64,000 bases of DNA, from contig NC_092120.1 in the NCBI RefSeq assembly GCF_045679555.1, positions 13,009,805 through 13,073,804 of the forward strand, in the 5' to 3' direction. This DNA comes from Salvelinus alpinus. Its lineage: Eukaryota; Chordata; Actinopteri; Salmoniformes; Salmonidae. Shown here piece by piece: positions 34,921-45,835 of the stretch. The translations under genes and the position numbers were made by a program. The notes beneath the pieces are model-generated. The model searched no databases. It was given only the letters and a program-made list of their open reading frames with translations, and was not told where the DNA came from. Position 1 is the stretch's first letter, and every line of letters begins with the position of its first letter.

Positions 34921-36492
34921 TATATTATAGCAAGCTATGCTAGGCTGCATGAAGAGCACAATTACGTCCAGGGATGCCATGTTTACCCCAACTTCCCATC
35001 CTCCTGAGGAAAAGTTGGTAATGCAATTCAACTTTTTTTGCATTGCATTTCACCAGTGGTCTGCAGGACAGGTTTGTGGTGTGTTTGAAGAGAAGTGCTC
35101 TTTCATGGTGACTATTTAACACACCAATTGGTCTGCAGCAATTTCTTTTCAACACCCCCTGTTTTTCAATGGTGGTAAATGTATGATCAATGAGACCCTT
35201 CTTATGGAACTCATACCCTTGACTATGAAACTCAACCTTCAGAGAGTAGCAATGTTATCGCATAAAGCCATCCAAGTAAACAAGAAAGATCCTAACCCTT
35301 TTCCCCCCATACATCCCATAGACACATTAAGAGAGGGTGCATGGAAGACACGGGGATGATTAAAATAGATATATTTCCTACTGCACTGTATATTACAGAC
35401 TGCACTCAATGAATTTTGACAGGCTTGATTTACGATAGCGTAGCACTGAGGCTAAAGCCCTAGCAGAACCATACAGCTACTCCACCGACCCAGAACTGCT
35501 GGCCGTCTCCACCGCTCTCCACCTCCAACACGGCTAATGAGTGATTCCATTATGCTGATCCAAGCACTTTGGAGCTCGTCTTCAGGATATTAGCGCAGCC
35601 AAAGGTTATTCATAGACTATCAAACCAAAGCTGTGGACAGGAAACGCTGACTTATGTGTAAATATCAATTAAATTAGTAAGGGTCCCGGTGAGTGCAGGT
35701 GCACTAGCTTGCTTTAATGGCAATAGACGTCAACATGTATAAACAAGACAGGCAAGACACACTCATATATACATCCAATAACAGCTGATGTGTTGCCGTT
35801 TATTGTCACGAAGCATAATGACAAATGTAGAATTTGGATGATGTTTTTATTTTGACTGAATTAGTACGAATTAGAAAGATTAGTTAATTAAACATCACTT
35901 CACATCCATGCTGTAACAACTGGCATGAATAATGTGTTCACAAATAGGCACAGCTCGGGAGGTAATACCATTAAAGTTCTGCTACTGCAGCATGCTTGAT
36001 ATGAGTTCAGAAGCAAGACTTTGAGTGTATTGTGAAGACAAGGCACAGTAGAAAACACTGAGTGCCAAGTCGTTTTCCCGGATGGCAAAACAGCTTCCAT
36101 GCTCTCTTTTATTGTAATGTAGGCCAGCCTGTGTCGCAGAGAGACAAAATGAGAGCACAGCTCATCAGCTGCAATCTCAGCAAAATCATCTCTGTGGAAT
36201 TGTGGGCAGCAAGGTTATTCCTCACAAAAATGGTGAGTATTTGGCAGTAGGGTAAGATGCATTGAGTTAAGCTATTTAACTATGAGAGAGTATTGAGTAA
36301 CATGTGGTCATAAGCTATGGTAGTAGTTAGTCACTGATAATAAAATGCGTATACAGTTAATGAAATACTCTGCAAACACTGGGCTATGTAACACTGCCTC
36401 AAATGAGCAAACATTCAGATTTCAATACAGTGAATCTAATTGCAACCAAAGTTTCTTGCTAGGACAAACTGCATGGGGTATTCATAACTGCT
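34921..36492. other. No gene seen
   Basis: Non-coding. No repeat boundary recognised. It is the 3' flank of pseudogene C. Confidence 0.3.
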
Positions 36493-37307
36493 GTTCCAGT
36501 TATGGATGGTTTCCTGTTCCTCATCTGGTCTCTTGGTGAGGGCACAGAAGCCTGGCAGGGCAATTAGGCCCAGGCAGAGGAGCTCCTTCATCCTCACACA
36601 GAAGCCCTCCAGTAGGCGCCTGTTTCTCGCCTCATACTTGAGACAGATGGAGAACCAACCACTCAGCTGTTGTTAATAACAATAAAAGTAATCATCCTAT
36701 TTTCCATAATCACAAGTGAACAGTTCAAATTCATGCCACAAATGTTCTCAAACTAAAATACTCAACAAAGCCATGCTCCACCGGTGCATAAAGGCTCATT
36801 TAGCATGGTTAAGAACACTTTACCTGTCCACCACCTCCAAGATGGACTCCCCAAAGCTGTTGGTGCCCATCAGAGCATCATACAGCACATACAGGTTCTT
36901 CTCCCCTCCGGTGCTCCAGAAACAGCCTCGTCTTGACCTCCTGAAACTGTGGCTTGGCCTCCAGAATGTCCATGTACTTCCAGAACTGGTTCCTGATGCT
37001 CTCCTCCACCGAGAAGTACTGGGAATCCAGCCGGCCCTTCCTAATCTCACAGTCATTATTCTCCAGCTGGGTGAACAGTACGTCCAGCTTGTTCCTCACC
37101 GCCAGGAACTGCTCTTTGACACAGCAGACCTCTTTGCTCTTCACGTTGTCCTGGGCTAGTTGTAGGACAGGGGCGGCTGCCTCACAGAGAGGGAAGAGCT
37201 CCCCTACTGCGCTGGCCAACACCTCAGCCCCTCACCTCAAAACTCTCCATCACAGCCTCGATGGCGTATTTCTTCTGGGTCACCACCTTCTTCAGAGGAC
37301 TTGCCAT
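36493..37307 (-). pseudogene. rpz-like: Rapunzel-like pseudogene (copy C, type 1)
   Basis: Resembles gene A most: MASPLKKVVTQKKYAIEAVM at the start, then GAEVLASAVGELFPL, YFSVEESIRNQFWKYMDILE, and GEKNLYVLYDALMGTN. A frameshift follows ESFE near residue 24 and another follows RLFLEH near residue 130. After ESILEVVD the homology is interrupted by about 155 bp (36670-36825) that begins GTAAAG and ends TTAACAACAG, like an intron, and resumes with LKYEARNRR and EGFCVRMKELLCLGLIALPG. It stops at HNWN (36493), so the C-terminal 180 residues are missing. Non-functional as it stands, though the intron-like gap leaves open an unusual gene structure for the 3' half. Confidence 0.85.
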
Positions 37308-37916
37308 GCTTGTTTAGGTGTGCCGGTCTTCAGAAATTATGCTCAAAATCAGGACGGAAAAGCTGCACATTGCTCTCAAGTAAAGTGGTTGAATTCCCTA
37401 TAATAACAATTGACATTCAACCCCTTATGGAGGCGCAGTCTGTGAGTTTCCCTGCAGAGTAACACAGATAAAATGATAAATTCAGATATCGCTATTGGAC
37501 ATTTACAAATAACATTGATAACCTTGTTAAAGACCAAAACACACATTTATGAGCCACATCACTATTACATCTTAAAGGGGCAATCAGCAGTTCCTACATA
37601 CATTTTTTGGACTTATAAAGTAATGATATGTACCCATTGATTAAAGAATATAACTTATAAATGTCTCATAAGCTAAGTTCAACTGTTGTACACCATCAGA
37701 ACCTAAAATATAAGCTTGTTTTACTTCAATGTTTTTCAACAAAGTAAATGCAAACAAACACTATAAATACTCAAAACTTGGTTAAATTATAACTATTATA
37801 TAATGGATGGTCATTCCTTACATCCATATCTCTGTTTATGATTTTTATTTTCATGTTACATTTCTCCAGCCCCATCCCTCAGCTTTTTACCAAAACAGCG
37901 GTGGGGAGGGTGTTTT
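37308..37916. other. Upstream of pseudogene C; no gene seen
   Basis: AT-rich non-coding sequence. No 5' UTR exon comparable to that of gene A is evident. Confidence 0.3.
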
Positions 37917-37921
37917 GTAAT

Positions 37922-38375
37922 TGTCACTCCCTGATCTGTTTCACCTGTCCATGTTGTTGTCTCCACCCCCTCCAGGTGTCGCTTGTTTTCCCCAGTGTAT
38001 TTATCCCTGTGTTTCCTGTCTCTCTGTACCAGTGTATTTATCCCTGTGTTTCCTGTTTCTGTGCCAGTTCGTCTTGTATGTTCCATGTCAACCAGTGTTT
38101 TTTCCCATACTCCTGCCTTTGCTATTCTCCTTTTTCTAGTCCTCCTGGTTTTGACCCTTGCCTGTTCTGGACTCTGTACCCGCCTGCCTGACCATTCTGC
38201 CTGCCTTGACCTCGAGCCTGTCTGCCACTTTGTACCTCCTGGACTCTGAACTGGTTTTGCCCTTTTGCCTGTCCATGACCATTCTCTTTACTACTTATGT
38301 TTGGATTATTAAACATCTTAAACTGCAACCATCTGCCTCCTGTGTCTGCATCTGGGTCTCGCCTTGTGTCATATT
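37922..38375 (+). mobile_element. Solo LTR, gypsy-like, TSD GTAAT
   Basis: Starts TGTCACTCCCTGATCTG and ends near TTGTGTCATATTA, flanked by exact GTAAT (37917-37921 and 38376-38380). Related to the LTR at 61547, which is followed by gag sequence. A 38-bp duplication (GTGTATTTATCCCTGTGTTT) lies inside at about 38000-38060. Confidence 0.75.
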
Positions 38376-39479
38376 AGTAATAGTTTCTACTGCTGATTGC
38401 CCCTTTACTGATTGACAGTCAATGAAAAGAAAAACATTGAATTTCATAATTTAATCAATAAAGTGCAGTAGTCAGGCAGCAAGTATAATTACTGGCCTGG
38501 AATGCCACTATTTACAGACACGTTTTAGAGATGCTTGTATACAAGAGCTACATTTTTATATGTCTGATATTGTCAAGGTCAAAGGTAAAAATCTGTATAA
38601 TATTGAATGAGATGCAACATTTGCATGTAAAACAAATGTCAATCTAAAGCCAAAAGGAGATAATACATTTATCATGACATAAAATGACTGAAATAGACAG
38701 AGGTGTGAGCAGCCCTTTACTGGGTCTGTTTATGCCTCATTTGGTTTCAGAACCAACCAAGCCCAAGCAATATATTCAAAAAAATCTCCTTTCATCCCTT
38801 GTCTGCAAACTCTAATAGGCTAAATTATTACGTCCTTGATCAGTCCACAATCTGTAGAGGATGGACGGTCATACAGACACTGTGCCATTTTCAAATACAT
38901 GATGTCCAATTAACCAAGCCTTAATAAATAAACACAAATTAGATGTGTTTTATTTGAATATCTTGGATTATATTTTTACCAACAGTCTGTGTTGTATTTT
39001 CCAATGTTTAAAAGATGAACAATTTACAGCAAATTTTTAAACGTCTTTATTTTACTTTTACATTTGTATTACTCCAACTGCAATTAATAACTATTGTAGT
39101 TGGGTAGGTCGAATAACATAATAATTCAGTGTTTTCATTCATGCCCATGTTTGATGGAGATGTATGGGTACATTTACGCATGTATTTAGCTAAGTCCCAT
39201 GAGAAACATTTGGCACACCTTGCAGCCTTTACCCCTGTCTTGTTGTTAGAGAAACCCATTTGTCTTACAACAGCACAATGTTTCTTTACCTGGTAGTGGC
39301 TCGACTTGTCCTTTACGCCCGATCAGCCACAACAGCTCCAGTTAAGATTTTTTTTCTCAAATATTCCCAAGGCTCTTCGCTGTGATGTTGAGGATAGGTC
39401 CTAAAAGAGAGGAGGAATCACGGCCACGCATTTAATATCTGCATGTCCACTCACTCAATGTTGTCATTCTCCCTCATTT
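38376..39479. other. No gene seen
   Basis: AT-rich non-coding sequence without recognisable repeats. Confidence 0.3.
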
Positions 39480-39806
39480 TTCAGAATAAAAGCCTGTTCA
39501 CAATTAGTGGAAGCCATAGGGAACGGAATATGGGCCCCTTCCCTTTAAATGGTGGATAGGCTTTCATTGGAAAAACAGCCATTTCAAAGTAATGGCACTT
39601 CCTGGATGGATTTTCCTCAGGTTTTCGCCTGCCTTTACAGTTCTGTTATACTCACATACATTATTTTAACAGTTTTAGAAACATTAGAGTGTTTTCCATC
39701 CAAATCTACCAATTATATGCATATCCTAGCTTCTGGGCCTGAGTAGTTTATTGTGGGCACGCTTTTCATCCGGAGGTGAAAATAGTGCCCCCTACCCTAA
39801 TGAAGT
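39480..39806 (-). mobile_element. TIR element fragment (related to 4681-6120)
   Basis: The end phrases match the complement of the left third of the 1.4-kb TIR elements: GTTATACTCACATACATTAT, TTTTAGAAACATTAGAGTGT and GCATATCCTAGCTTCTGGGC. The right terminus is replaced by a variant ending CCCCCTACCCTAATGAAG. Confidence 0.65.
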
Positions 39807-39829
39807 TAAAGTTAACCTTAACAAGGGCC

Positions 39830-40445
39830 CCAGAACCAGCGGAAGCAATATAGCCCCATAACATCAAAGGGCCACCTCCATATTTTACAGTAGATATGGG
39901 GTTCCCTTCTGCTTATGCTTCCTTACTTTAACGCCAAGCCCACAACTGGTATGCGTGGCCAAAGAGCTTCATTTTAATTTTATTCAACAAATGTAATAGC
40001 CTGGAGTTTGTTAAACGACATAGGCACTTTGATTGGAATCTGTTATTCTCTCTCTCTCTCAACCACTCCCGGGGGACTTGACCCCAAGGACCATGCCTCA
40101 GTACTACCTGGCATGACAACTTCTGTCTGTCCACCTGGTCGTGCTGCTGATCCAGTTTCTACTTTCTGCCTGTGGCTATGGAACACTGACCTGTTCACCG
40201 GATGTGCTACCTTGTCGTGCTGCTGACACAGCTTCTGCTGTTCTTCCTGCGGCTAAGTAACCCTGACCTGTTCACCGGTCACCCTACCTTCTCATGTAGC
40301 TGATGTTTTGACCCCTTCTCTCTCCGTCTCTCTCTTGCTTTCTCTTGCTCTCTCTCTCCCCCTCTCTCTCACTCTCTCTCTCTCCCCCCCTCTCTCTTAC
40401 CCTCTCTCCGTCATTCTATCTCTCTCTTTCTCTGTGCCATGTAAG
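39830..40445. repeat. Transposon fragment and CT-rich repeat
   Basis: 39830-40045 looks like a Tc1 transposase fragment in reverse (CATATTTTACAGTAGATATG). At 40078-40300 two related units (GGTCGTGCTGCTGATCCAGT and TGTCGTGCTGCTGACACAGC) each lead into ACCTGTTCACCGG. A CT microsatellite follows at 40314-40432. Confidence 0.5.
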
Positions 40446-41136
40446 GGAATGTTGTGGGAGTGACTCATGCATGCTGATTGGGTTACTCTTAAATACACCT
40501 TTGATTGGCTAACAATCCCACGGCTGCAGAGCAGAACATAGCTGCAACCCAATTTATTCGGAGTGATGCCAATTTCCATGGAAATCTTTCACTAAAAACC
40601 GCTCAAGGATCCGCCCATTTTTTTCAATTTTAGCCTAATCTAACTGCCTGTAGCTCAGGCCCTGAAGCAAAGATATGCATATTCTTGGTACCATTTGAAA
40701 GGAAACACTTTGAACTTTGTGGAAATGTGAAAGGAATGTAGGAGAATATAAGACAATAGATCTGGTAAAAGATAATACAAAGAAAAAAACAACCATTCTT
40801 TTGTATTTGTTTGTACGATCATCTTTGAAATGAGAGAAAGGCCATAATGTATTATTGCAGCCCAGGTCTAATTCAGATGTTGGCCATGAGATGGCAGCAG
40901 TGTACGGGCAAAGTTTTAGACTGATACAATGAATCATTGCATTTCCATTCAAAATTTTGTATCAAGACAGCCCAAATGTGCCTAATTTGTTTATTAATAG
41001 CTTTTCATGTTCAAAATTGGGCACTCTCCTCAAATAATAGCATGGTATTCTTTCACTAAAATAACAACTGTAAATTGGACAGTGCAGTTAGATTAACAAG
41101 AATTTAAGCTTTCTGCCAATATCAGATATGTCTATG

Positions 41137-43917
41137 TGTCACGTTCCTGACCTGTTTTCTGTTGTTTTTGTATGTGTTTAGTTGGTCAGGGCGTGAGTTG
41201 GGGTGGGCATTCTATGTTATGTGTTTCTATGTTGGTTAATGGGTTGCCTGATATGGTTCTCAATTAGAGGCAGGTGTTTTACGTTTCCTCTGATTGAGAA
41301 CCATATTAAGGTAGGTTGTTTCACATTGTTTGTTGTGGGTGGTTGTCTCCTGTGTCTGTGTTTGTAGCGCCACACGGGACTGTTTCGGTTTGTTTGTAGT
41401 CTGTACCTGTTCGTGCGTTCTTCGTGTATATGTAAGTTCTATGTTCAGGTCGGTCTGCGTCGTTTGTTGTTTTGTAGTTTGTTAAAGTGTTTTCGTGTGT
41501 TTTCGTCTTTACTTTAATAAATTCATTATGTCATATAACAACGCTGCTTTTTGGTCCAATCCCTACTCCTCCTCTTCAAGCGAAGAGGAGGAGAACACCC
41601 GTTACAGAACCACCCACCAAACCCGGACCAAGCAGCGTGAGTACGAGCAGTGGCCCACTACACAGGAATCCTGGACATGGGAGGAAATACTGGAGGGAAA
41701 AGGACACTGGGCTTACATTGGGGAATATCGCCGCGCTCGTGAGGAGATGGAGGCAGCGAAAGCCCAAGATCGGTGGTATGAGGAGGCAGCACGGAGGCGT
41801 GGCTGGAAGCCCGTGAAGAAACCCCAAAAATGTATTGGGGGGGGGGGGGGGCTAAAGGGTAGTGTGGCGAGGGCAGGTAGGAGACCTGCGCCCACTTCCC
41901 ATGCTTACCGTGGAGAGCGGGAGTACGGGCAGACACCGTGTTACGCAGTAGAGCGCACGGTGTCTCCTGTACGTGTGCATAGCCCGGTGCGGTACATACC
42001 AGCTCCTCGTATCGGCCGGGCTAGATTGAGTATTGAGCCGGATGTCATGAAGCCGGCCCAACGCATCTGGCCACCAGTGCGTCTCCTCGGGCCGGCTTAC
42101 ATGGCACCAGCCTTACGCATGGTGTCCCCGGTTCGCCTACATAGCCCGGTGCGGGTTATTCCACCTCCCCGCACTGGTAGGGTGACGGGGAGCATACAAC
42201 CAGGTAAGGTTGGGCAGGCTCAGTGCTCAAGGGAGCCAGTACGCCTGCACGGTCCGGTATATCCGGCGCCACCTTCCCGCCCCAGTCCAGTACCACCAGT
42301 GCCTACACCACGCACCAGGCCTATAGTGCGCTTCGAGAGTCCAGTGTGCCCTGTTCCTTCTCCCCGCACTCGCCCTGAGGTGCGTGTCCTCAGCCCGGTA
42401 CCACCAGTCCCGGCACCACGCACCAGGCCTATAGTGCGCTTCGAGAGTCCAGTGTGCCCTGTTGCTGCTCCCCGCACTAGCCTGAATGTGCGTGTCCTTA
42501 GCCCGGTACCTCCAGTTCCGGCACCACGCACCAGGCATACAGTGCGCCTCAGCCGGCCAGAGCTGTCTGTCTGCCAAGCGCCGTCAGAGCTGCCCGTCTG
42601 TCCCGACCCGTCAGAGCTGCCCGTCTGTCCCGACCCGTCAGAGCTGCCCGTCTGTCCCGAACCGTCAGAGCTGCCCGTCTGTCCCGAGCCTTCAAAGCCG
42701 CCCGTCTGTACTGAGCCTGCAAAGCCGCCCGTCTGTACTGAGCCTTCAGAGCCGTCCGCCAGACAGGAGCCGCTAGAGCCGTCCGCCAGACAGGAGCCGC
42801 TAGAGCCGTCCGCCAGACAGGAGCCGCTAGAGCCGTCCGCCAGACAGGAGCCGCTAGAGCCGTCCGCCAGACAGGAGCCGCTAGAGCCGTCCGCCAGACA
42901 GGAGCCGCTAGAGCCTTCCGCCAGACAGGAGCCGCTAGAGCCTTCCGCCAGACAGGAGCCGCTAGAGCCTTCCGCCAGACAGGATCAGCCAGAGCCTTCC
43001 GCCAGACAGGATCAGCCAGAGCCTTCCGCCAGACAGGATCAGCCAGAGCCTTCCGCCAGACAGGATCAGCCAGAGCCTTCCGCCAGACAGGATCAGCCAG
43101 AGCCTTCCGCCAGACAGGATCCGCCAGAGCAGTCCAGCCAGGATCCGCCAGAGCCGTCCAGCCAGGATCCGCCAGAGCCGTCCAGCCAGGATCCGCCAGA
43201 GCCGTCCAGCCAGGATCCGCCAGAGCCGTCCAGCCAGGATCCGCCAGAGCCAGCCAGCCAGGATCCGCCAGAGCCAGCCAGCCAGGATCCGCCCCTCAGT
43301 CCGGAGCTGCCGTCCCTTATCCCGGTGCTGCCCCTTATCCCGGTGTTGCCCCTTAAATTAGGTGGGTTTATTTGGAGGGTGGTCATTGGGAGGGGGATAC
43401 GGAAGCGGGGATTGACTATGGTGGGGTGGGGACCACGCCCAGAGCCTGAGCCACCACCGTGGTCAGATGCCCACCCAGACCCTCCCCTAGACTTTTGGTG
43501 GTGCGTCCGGAGTGCGCACCTTGAGGGGGGGGTTATGTCACGTTCCTGACCTGTTTTCTGTTGTTTTTGTATGTGTTTAGTTGGTCAGGGCGTGAGTTGG
43601 GGTGGGCATTCTATGTTATGTGTTTCTATGTTGGTTAATGGGTTGCCTGATATGGTTCTCAATTAGAGGCAGGTGTTTTACGTTTCCTCTGATTGAGAAC
43701 CATATTAAGGTAGGTTGTTTCACATTGTTTGTTGTGGGTGGTTGTTTCCTGTCTCTGTGTTTGTGTTCTGCACCAGATAGGACTGTCTCGGCTTTCACGT
43801 TTGTTATTTTGTAGTTTGTATAGTGTTCACGTTATTGTCATTCTTTATTAAACATGTTGAACACTAACTGCGCTGCATTTTGGTCCTCTCCTTCATCCCA
43901 GGAAGAAAGCCGTTACA
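41137..43917 (+). mobile_element. LTR mini-element 2 (mosaic LTRs, intact Pro-rich ORF)
   Basis: 5' LTR 41137-41606 (470 bp), 3' LTR 43536-43917 (382 bp), each starting TGTCACG and ending CGTTACA, flanked by exact CTATG (41132-41136 and 43918-43922). A purine tract (GAGGGGGGGGTTA) abuts the 3' LTR; CGGACCAAGCAGCGTG lies 17 nt inside the 5' LTR. The first 225 bp or so of the LTRs are nearly identical, but their second halves are not alike; the 3' LTR second half matches mini-element 1. Confidence 0.85.
41528..43549 (+). CDS. Pro-rich repeat protein of mini-element 2
   Basis: Intact 673-aa frame. It starts at the first ATG (41528), 79 bp inside the 5' LTR, and ends at TGA 43547-43549 inside the 3' LTR, so it spans the entire interior. 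In order: Ser/Glu-rich start (SSSSSEEEENTRYRTTHQT), TKQRE, WTWEEILEGKGHW (about 48-60), a charged helix-like part (RRAREEMEAAKAQDRWYEEA), KCIGGGGGLKGSVARAGRRP, GQTPCYAVERTVSPVRVHSP, a Pro/Arg/Val-rich middle with PVPPVPAPRTR repeats, then tandem repeats: CPDPSELPV-type, eight SARQEPLEP, five SARQDQPEP and SSQDPPEP-type. No enzyme or zinc-knuckle domain. Related proteins in elements 1 and 3 suggest a conserved element protein, perhaps gag-like, but I have no homology evidence for that. Confidence 0.7.
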   Translation: MSYNNAAFWSNPYSSSSSEEEENTRYRTTHQTRTKQREYEQWPTTQESWTWEEILEGKGHWAYIGEYRRAREEMEAAKAQDRWYEEAARRRGWKPVKKPQKCIGGGGGLKGSVARAGRRPAPTSHAYRGEREYGQTPCYAVERTVSPVRVHSPVRYIPAPRIGRARLSIEPDVMKPAQRIWPPVRLLGPAYMAPALRMVSPVRLHSPVRVIPPPRTGRVTGSIQPGKVGQAQCSREPVRLHGPVYPAPPSRPSPVPPVPTPRTRPIVRFESPVCPVPSPRTRPEVRVLSPVPPVPAPRTRPIVRFESPVCPVAAPRTSLNVRVLSPVPPVPAPRTRHTVRLSRPELSVCQAPSELPVCPDPSELPVCPDPSELPVCPEPSELPVCPEPSKPPVCTEPAKPPVCTEPSEPSARQEPLEPSARQEPLEPSARQEPLEPSARQEPLEPSARQEPLEPSARQEPLEPSARQEPLEPSARQEPLEPSARQDQPEPSARQDQPEPSARQDQPEPSARQDQPEPSARQDQPEPSARQDPPEQSSQDPPEPSSQDPPEPSSQDPPEPSSQDPPEPSSQDPPEPASQDPPEPASQDPPLSPELPSLIPVLPLIPVLPLKLGGFIWRVVIGRGIRKRGLTMVGWGPRPEPEPPPWSDAHPDPPLDFWWCVRSAHLEGGVMSRS

Positions 43918-44104
43918 CTATGTCCTGGTAAATGTTCTTGTTACTTACAACCTAATGCTAATTGCATTAGCCCACAATAGCTCAACCATCCCGTGGAAGG
44001 GACGCTGATCCCGAAGAAGTGTTTAATGTTCTACTAGGATGAGGAGTGACAATGACAAAGCGCAGAAATTATTGTTCCAAAATTGGAGAGCACATTGGGA
44101 GGGA

Positions 44105-44620
44105 TCTTTTGACACCCCTTCACTTTTTACAAATGTTGTTGTGTTACAGCCTGAATTTAAAATTGGTTACATTTTGATTTTGTGTCACTGATCTACAAAC
44201 AATACCTCATAATATCAAAGTGGAATTTTGTTCATAGAAAATTATAGAAATTAATAAAAAATGTAAAGCTGAAATGTCTTCAGTCAGTAATTATTCAACC
44301 CCTTTGCTTTGGCAAGGCTAAATAAGTTCAGGAGTAAAAATGTGCTTAACAAATCACATAACATGTTGCAGGTACTCATTCCGTGTTCAATAAACATGCT
44401 TTTTTACTGACCTCTCGATCCTTGTACTCCACACATACAATTATCTGTACTTTCCCTCAACCGAGTAGTGAATTTCAAGCACAGATTCAAGCACAAAAAC
44501 CAGGGAGTTTTTTCAATGCCTCACAAAAAATGGCACCGATTGGTAGATGTGTAAAAAAAACAGACGCCGAATATAACTTTGAGCATGGTAAAGTTATTAA
44601 TTAGGCTTTGGATGGTGCCT
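44105..44620. mobile_element. Tc1-like transposon fragment
   Basis: Begins CACCCCTTCACTTTTTAC, then TTGTTGTGTTACAGCCTGAA, and contains GCCTCACAAAAAATGGCACC. Same family as 29457-30100. No transposase. Confidence 0.7.
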
Positions 44621-44626
44621 CATGCA

Positions 44627-44770
44627 TACACGATGCTGATTGGGTTACGGGGAATCCACTTTCGATTGTCTCACAATCCCACGGCTGCAGTGTAGAACAT
44701 AGCTGCAATCCAATTTATTTTGAGTGATGCCAACTTCCATTTAAATCTTTTGTTAAGACCGGACGTGAGA
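44627..44770. repeat. Short repeat shared with 40470-40610
   Basis: GATGCTGATTGGGTTAC, CAATCCCACGGCTGCAG, AGAACATAGCTGCAA and GAGTGATGCCAA occur in the same order at both places. Unidentified non-coding repeat; mini-element 2 lies between them. Confidence 0.6.
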
Positions 44771-44836
44771 GAGAGAACAATGGCTGAACATGGTCTTAAT
44801 CTTGCGACGCTCCTACCCCTTGCCCCCCCCGCCCCC

Positions 44837-45731
44837 CAGTGTTGCCAACTCCTCAGTAAGGAAAATAGCTATTGGCTGTCCTAAAAGTCGTTAGAAGTTG
44901 CTAAATTACATCATCACCTAATTTGCATAATTGTAATTGTAATTTATTTCCATGTAATTGTGATGGACGCTGTAGGAGAGAGGAATAACATCGTGGGAGA
45001 GACAAAAAGTGCGTGAAAAACACCCTAAATATGTTTAGAACTAGAAAATAACTTTCTTCTGTCGATCCTTGTTTTTTTTAATGTCACAATTCCAACCCTC
45101 CTCCTTTATCCGGGCTTGGGACCGGCAAAAGTGACCCAAAAGAGACACTCTGGCGGAGTTTTTTTCTTATTTAAATTTTTTGTTTAGTTTTCTTAATTTG
45201 GTTTGGTTTTTAACCTGATGGTCCACTTAGGAGCCCACAACAAGTCACAGTAAAACATGAACATTTTTAACCATAACATTTTTTTATTTTTTTTGTATAT
45301 AATCTAAATGGACCAAAAAGAGACAATAGAAAAAACTGTCAATGGAAAATGATGGTAACTAGTCTGGCCCTAATTCAGGTAAAAGGAAATGTTTTATGTA
45401 AGCCAGGGCGGGATCAGCCAACGGCAGCTTCCCGCATGCACAATTCATTTGCAGTCTGGACGCGTAGGGGTGAACATCTCCTGCTCTGACTGCAGCTGGG
45501 AGGGACTGCTGCGCGAGGACTGGGCCGCCTGTGAGTGCTTTGGGACGGGGGTGGGCGCCACGGCAGCACCCGCTGCTCGTTAAGAAGAGTAAGAACGATA
45601 CGTGCTTTCACGTCACAGTCTCCAAAAGTCTCCAATAAGACCAGAAAAAGTCCCTAGATTTGTCGCTAGTCGATTTTTTGAAAATGTGTCACCAGAGGGG
45701 TCTGAATACGAAGTCGCTAAGTTGGCAACAT
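44837..45731. mobile_element. hAT-like non-autonomous element
   Basis: Starts CAGTGTTGCCAACTCCTCAG and ends with the near-complement (GTCGCTAAGTTGGCAACATT). Both ends contain the phrase AGTCGCTA/AGTCGTTA seen in fish elements of this kind. The interior is non-coding. Duplication unit 2 starts immediately to its right. Confidence 0.6.
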
Positions 45732-45835
45732 TCCTTTGACAAATAACTGAAAAAAGTATAATACTATTATAACATTTGCTGATGATAAAAAGTGTTTCAT
45801 ATTGTATGAGCTGATGATTTTTTTAGGGAGGAATG

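Larger units (their letters stand above)
40570..44045. mobile_element. Uncharacterised repeat hosting mini-element 2
   Basis: Sequence at 40590-41136 (for example TTTCTGCCAATATCAGATAT) continues after the insertion at 43918 as CTATGTCCTGGTAAATGTTC. It looks like one interspersed salmonid repeat cut by the LTR element. No coding capacity seen. Confidence 0.5.

Noticed and set aside
38122-38328. Short ORFs within 37838-38415
   Set aside because: They lie within the solo LTR, with no domain or conserved start.
41137-43917. Direct repeats read as a CRISPR-like or satellite array
   Set aside because: Only two long terminal copies with TSDs and a purine tract; the inner repeats are coding minisatellites without spacers.
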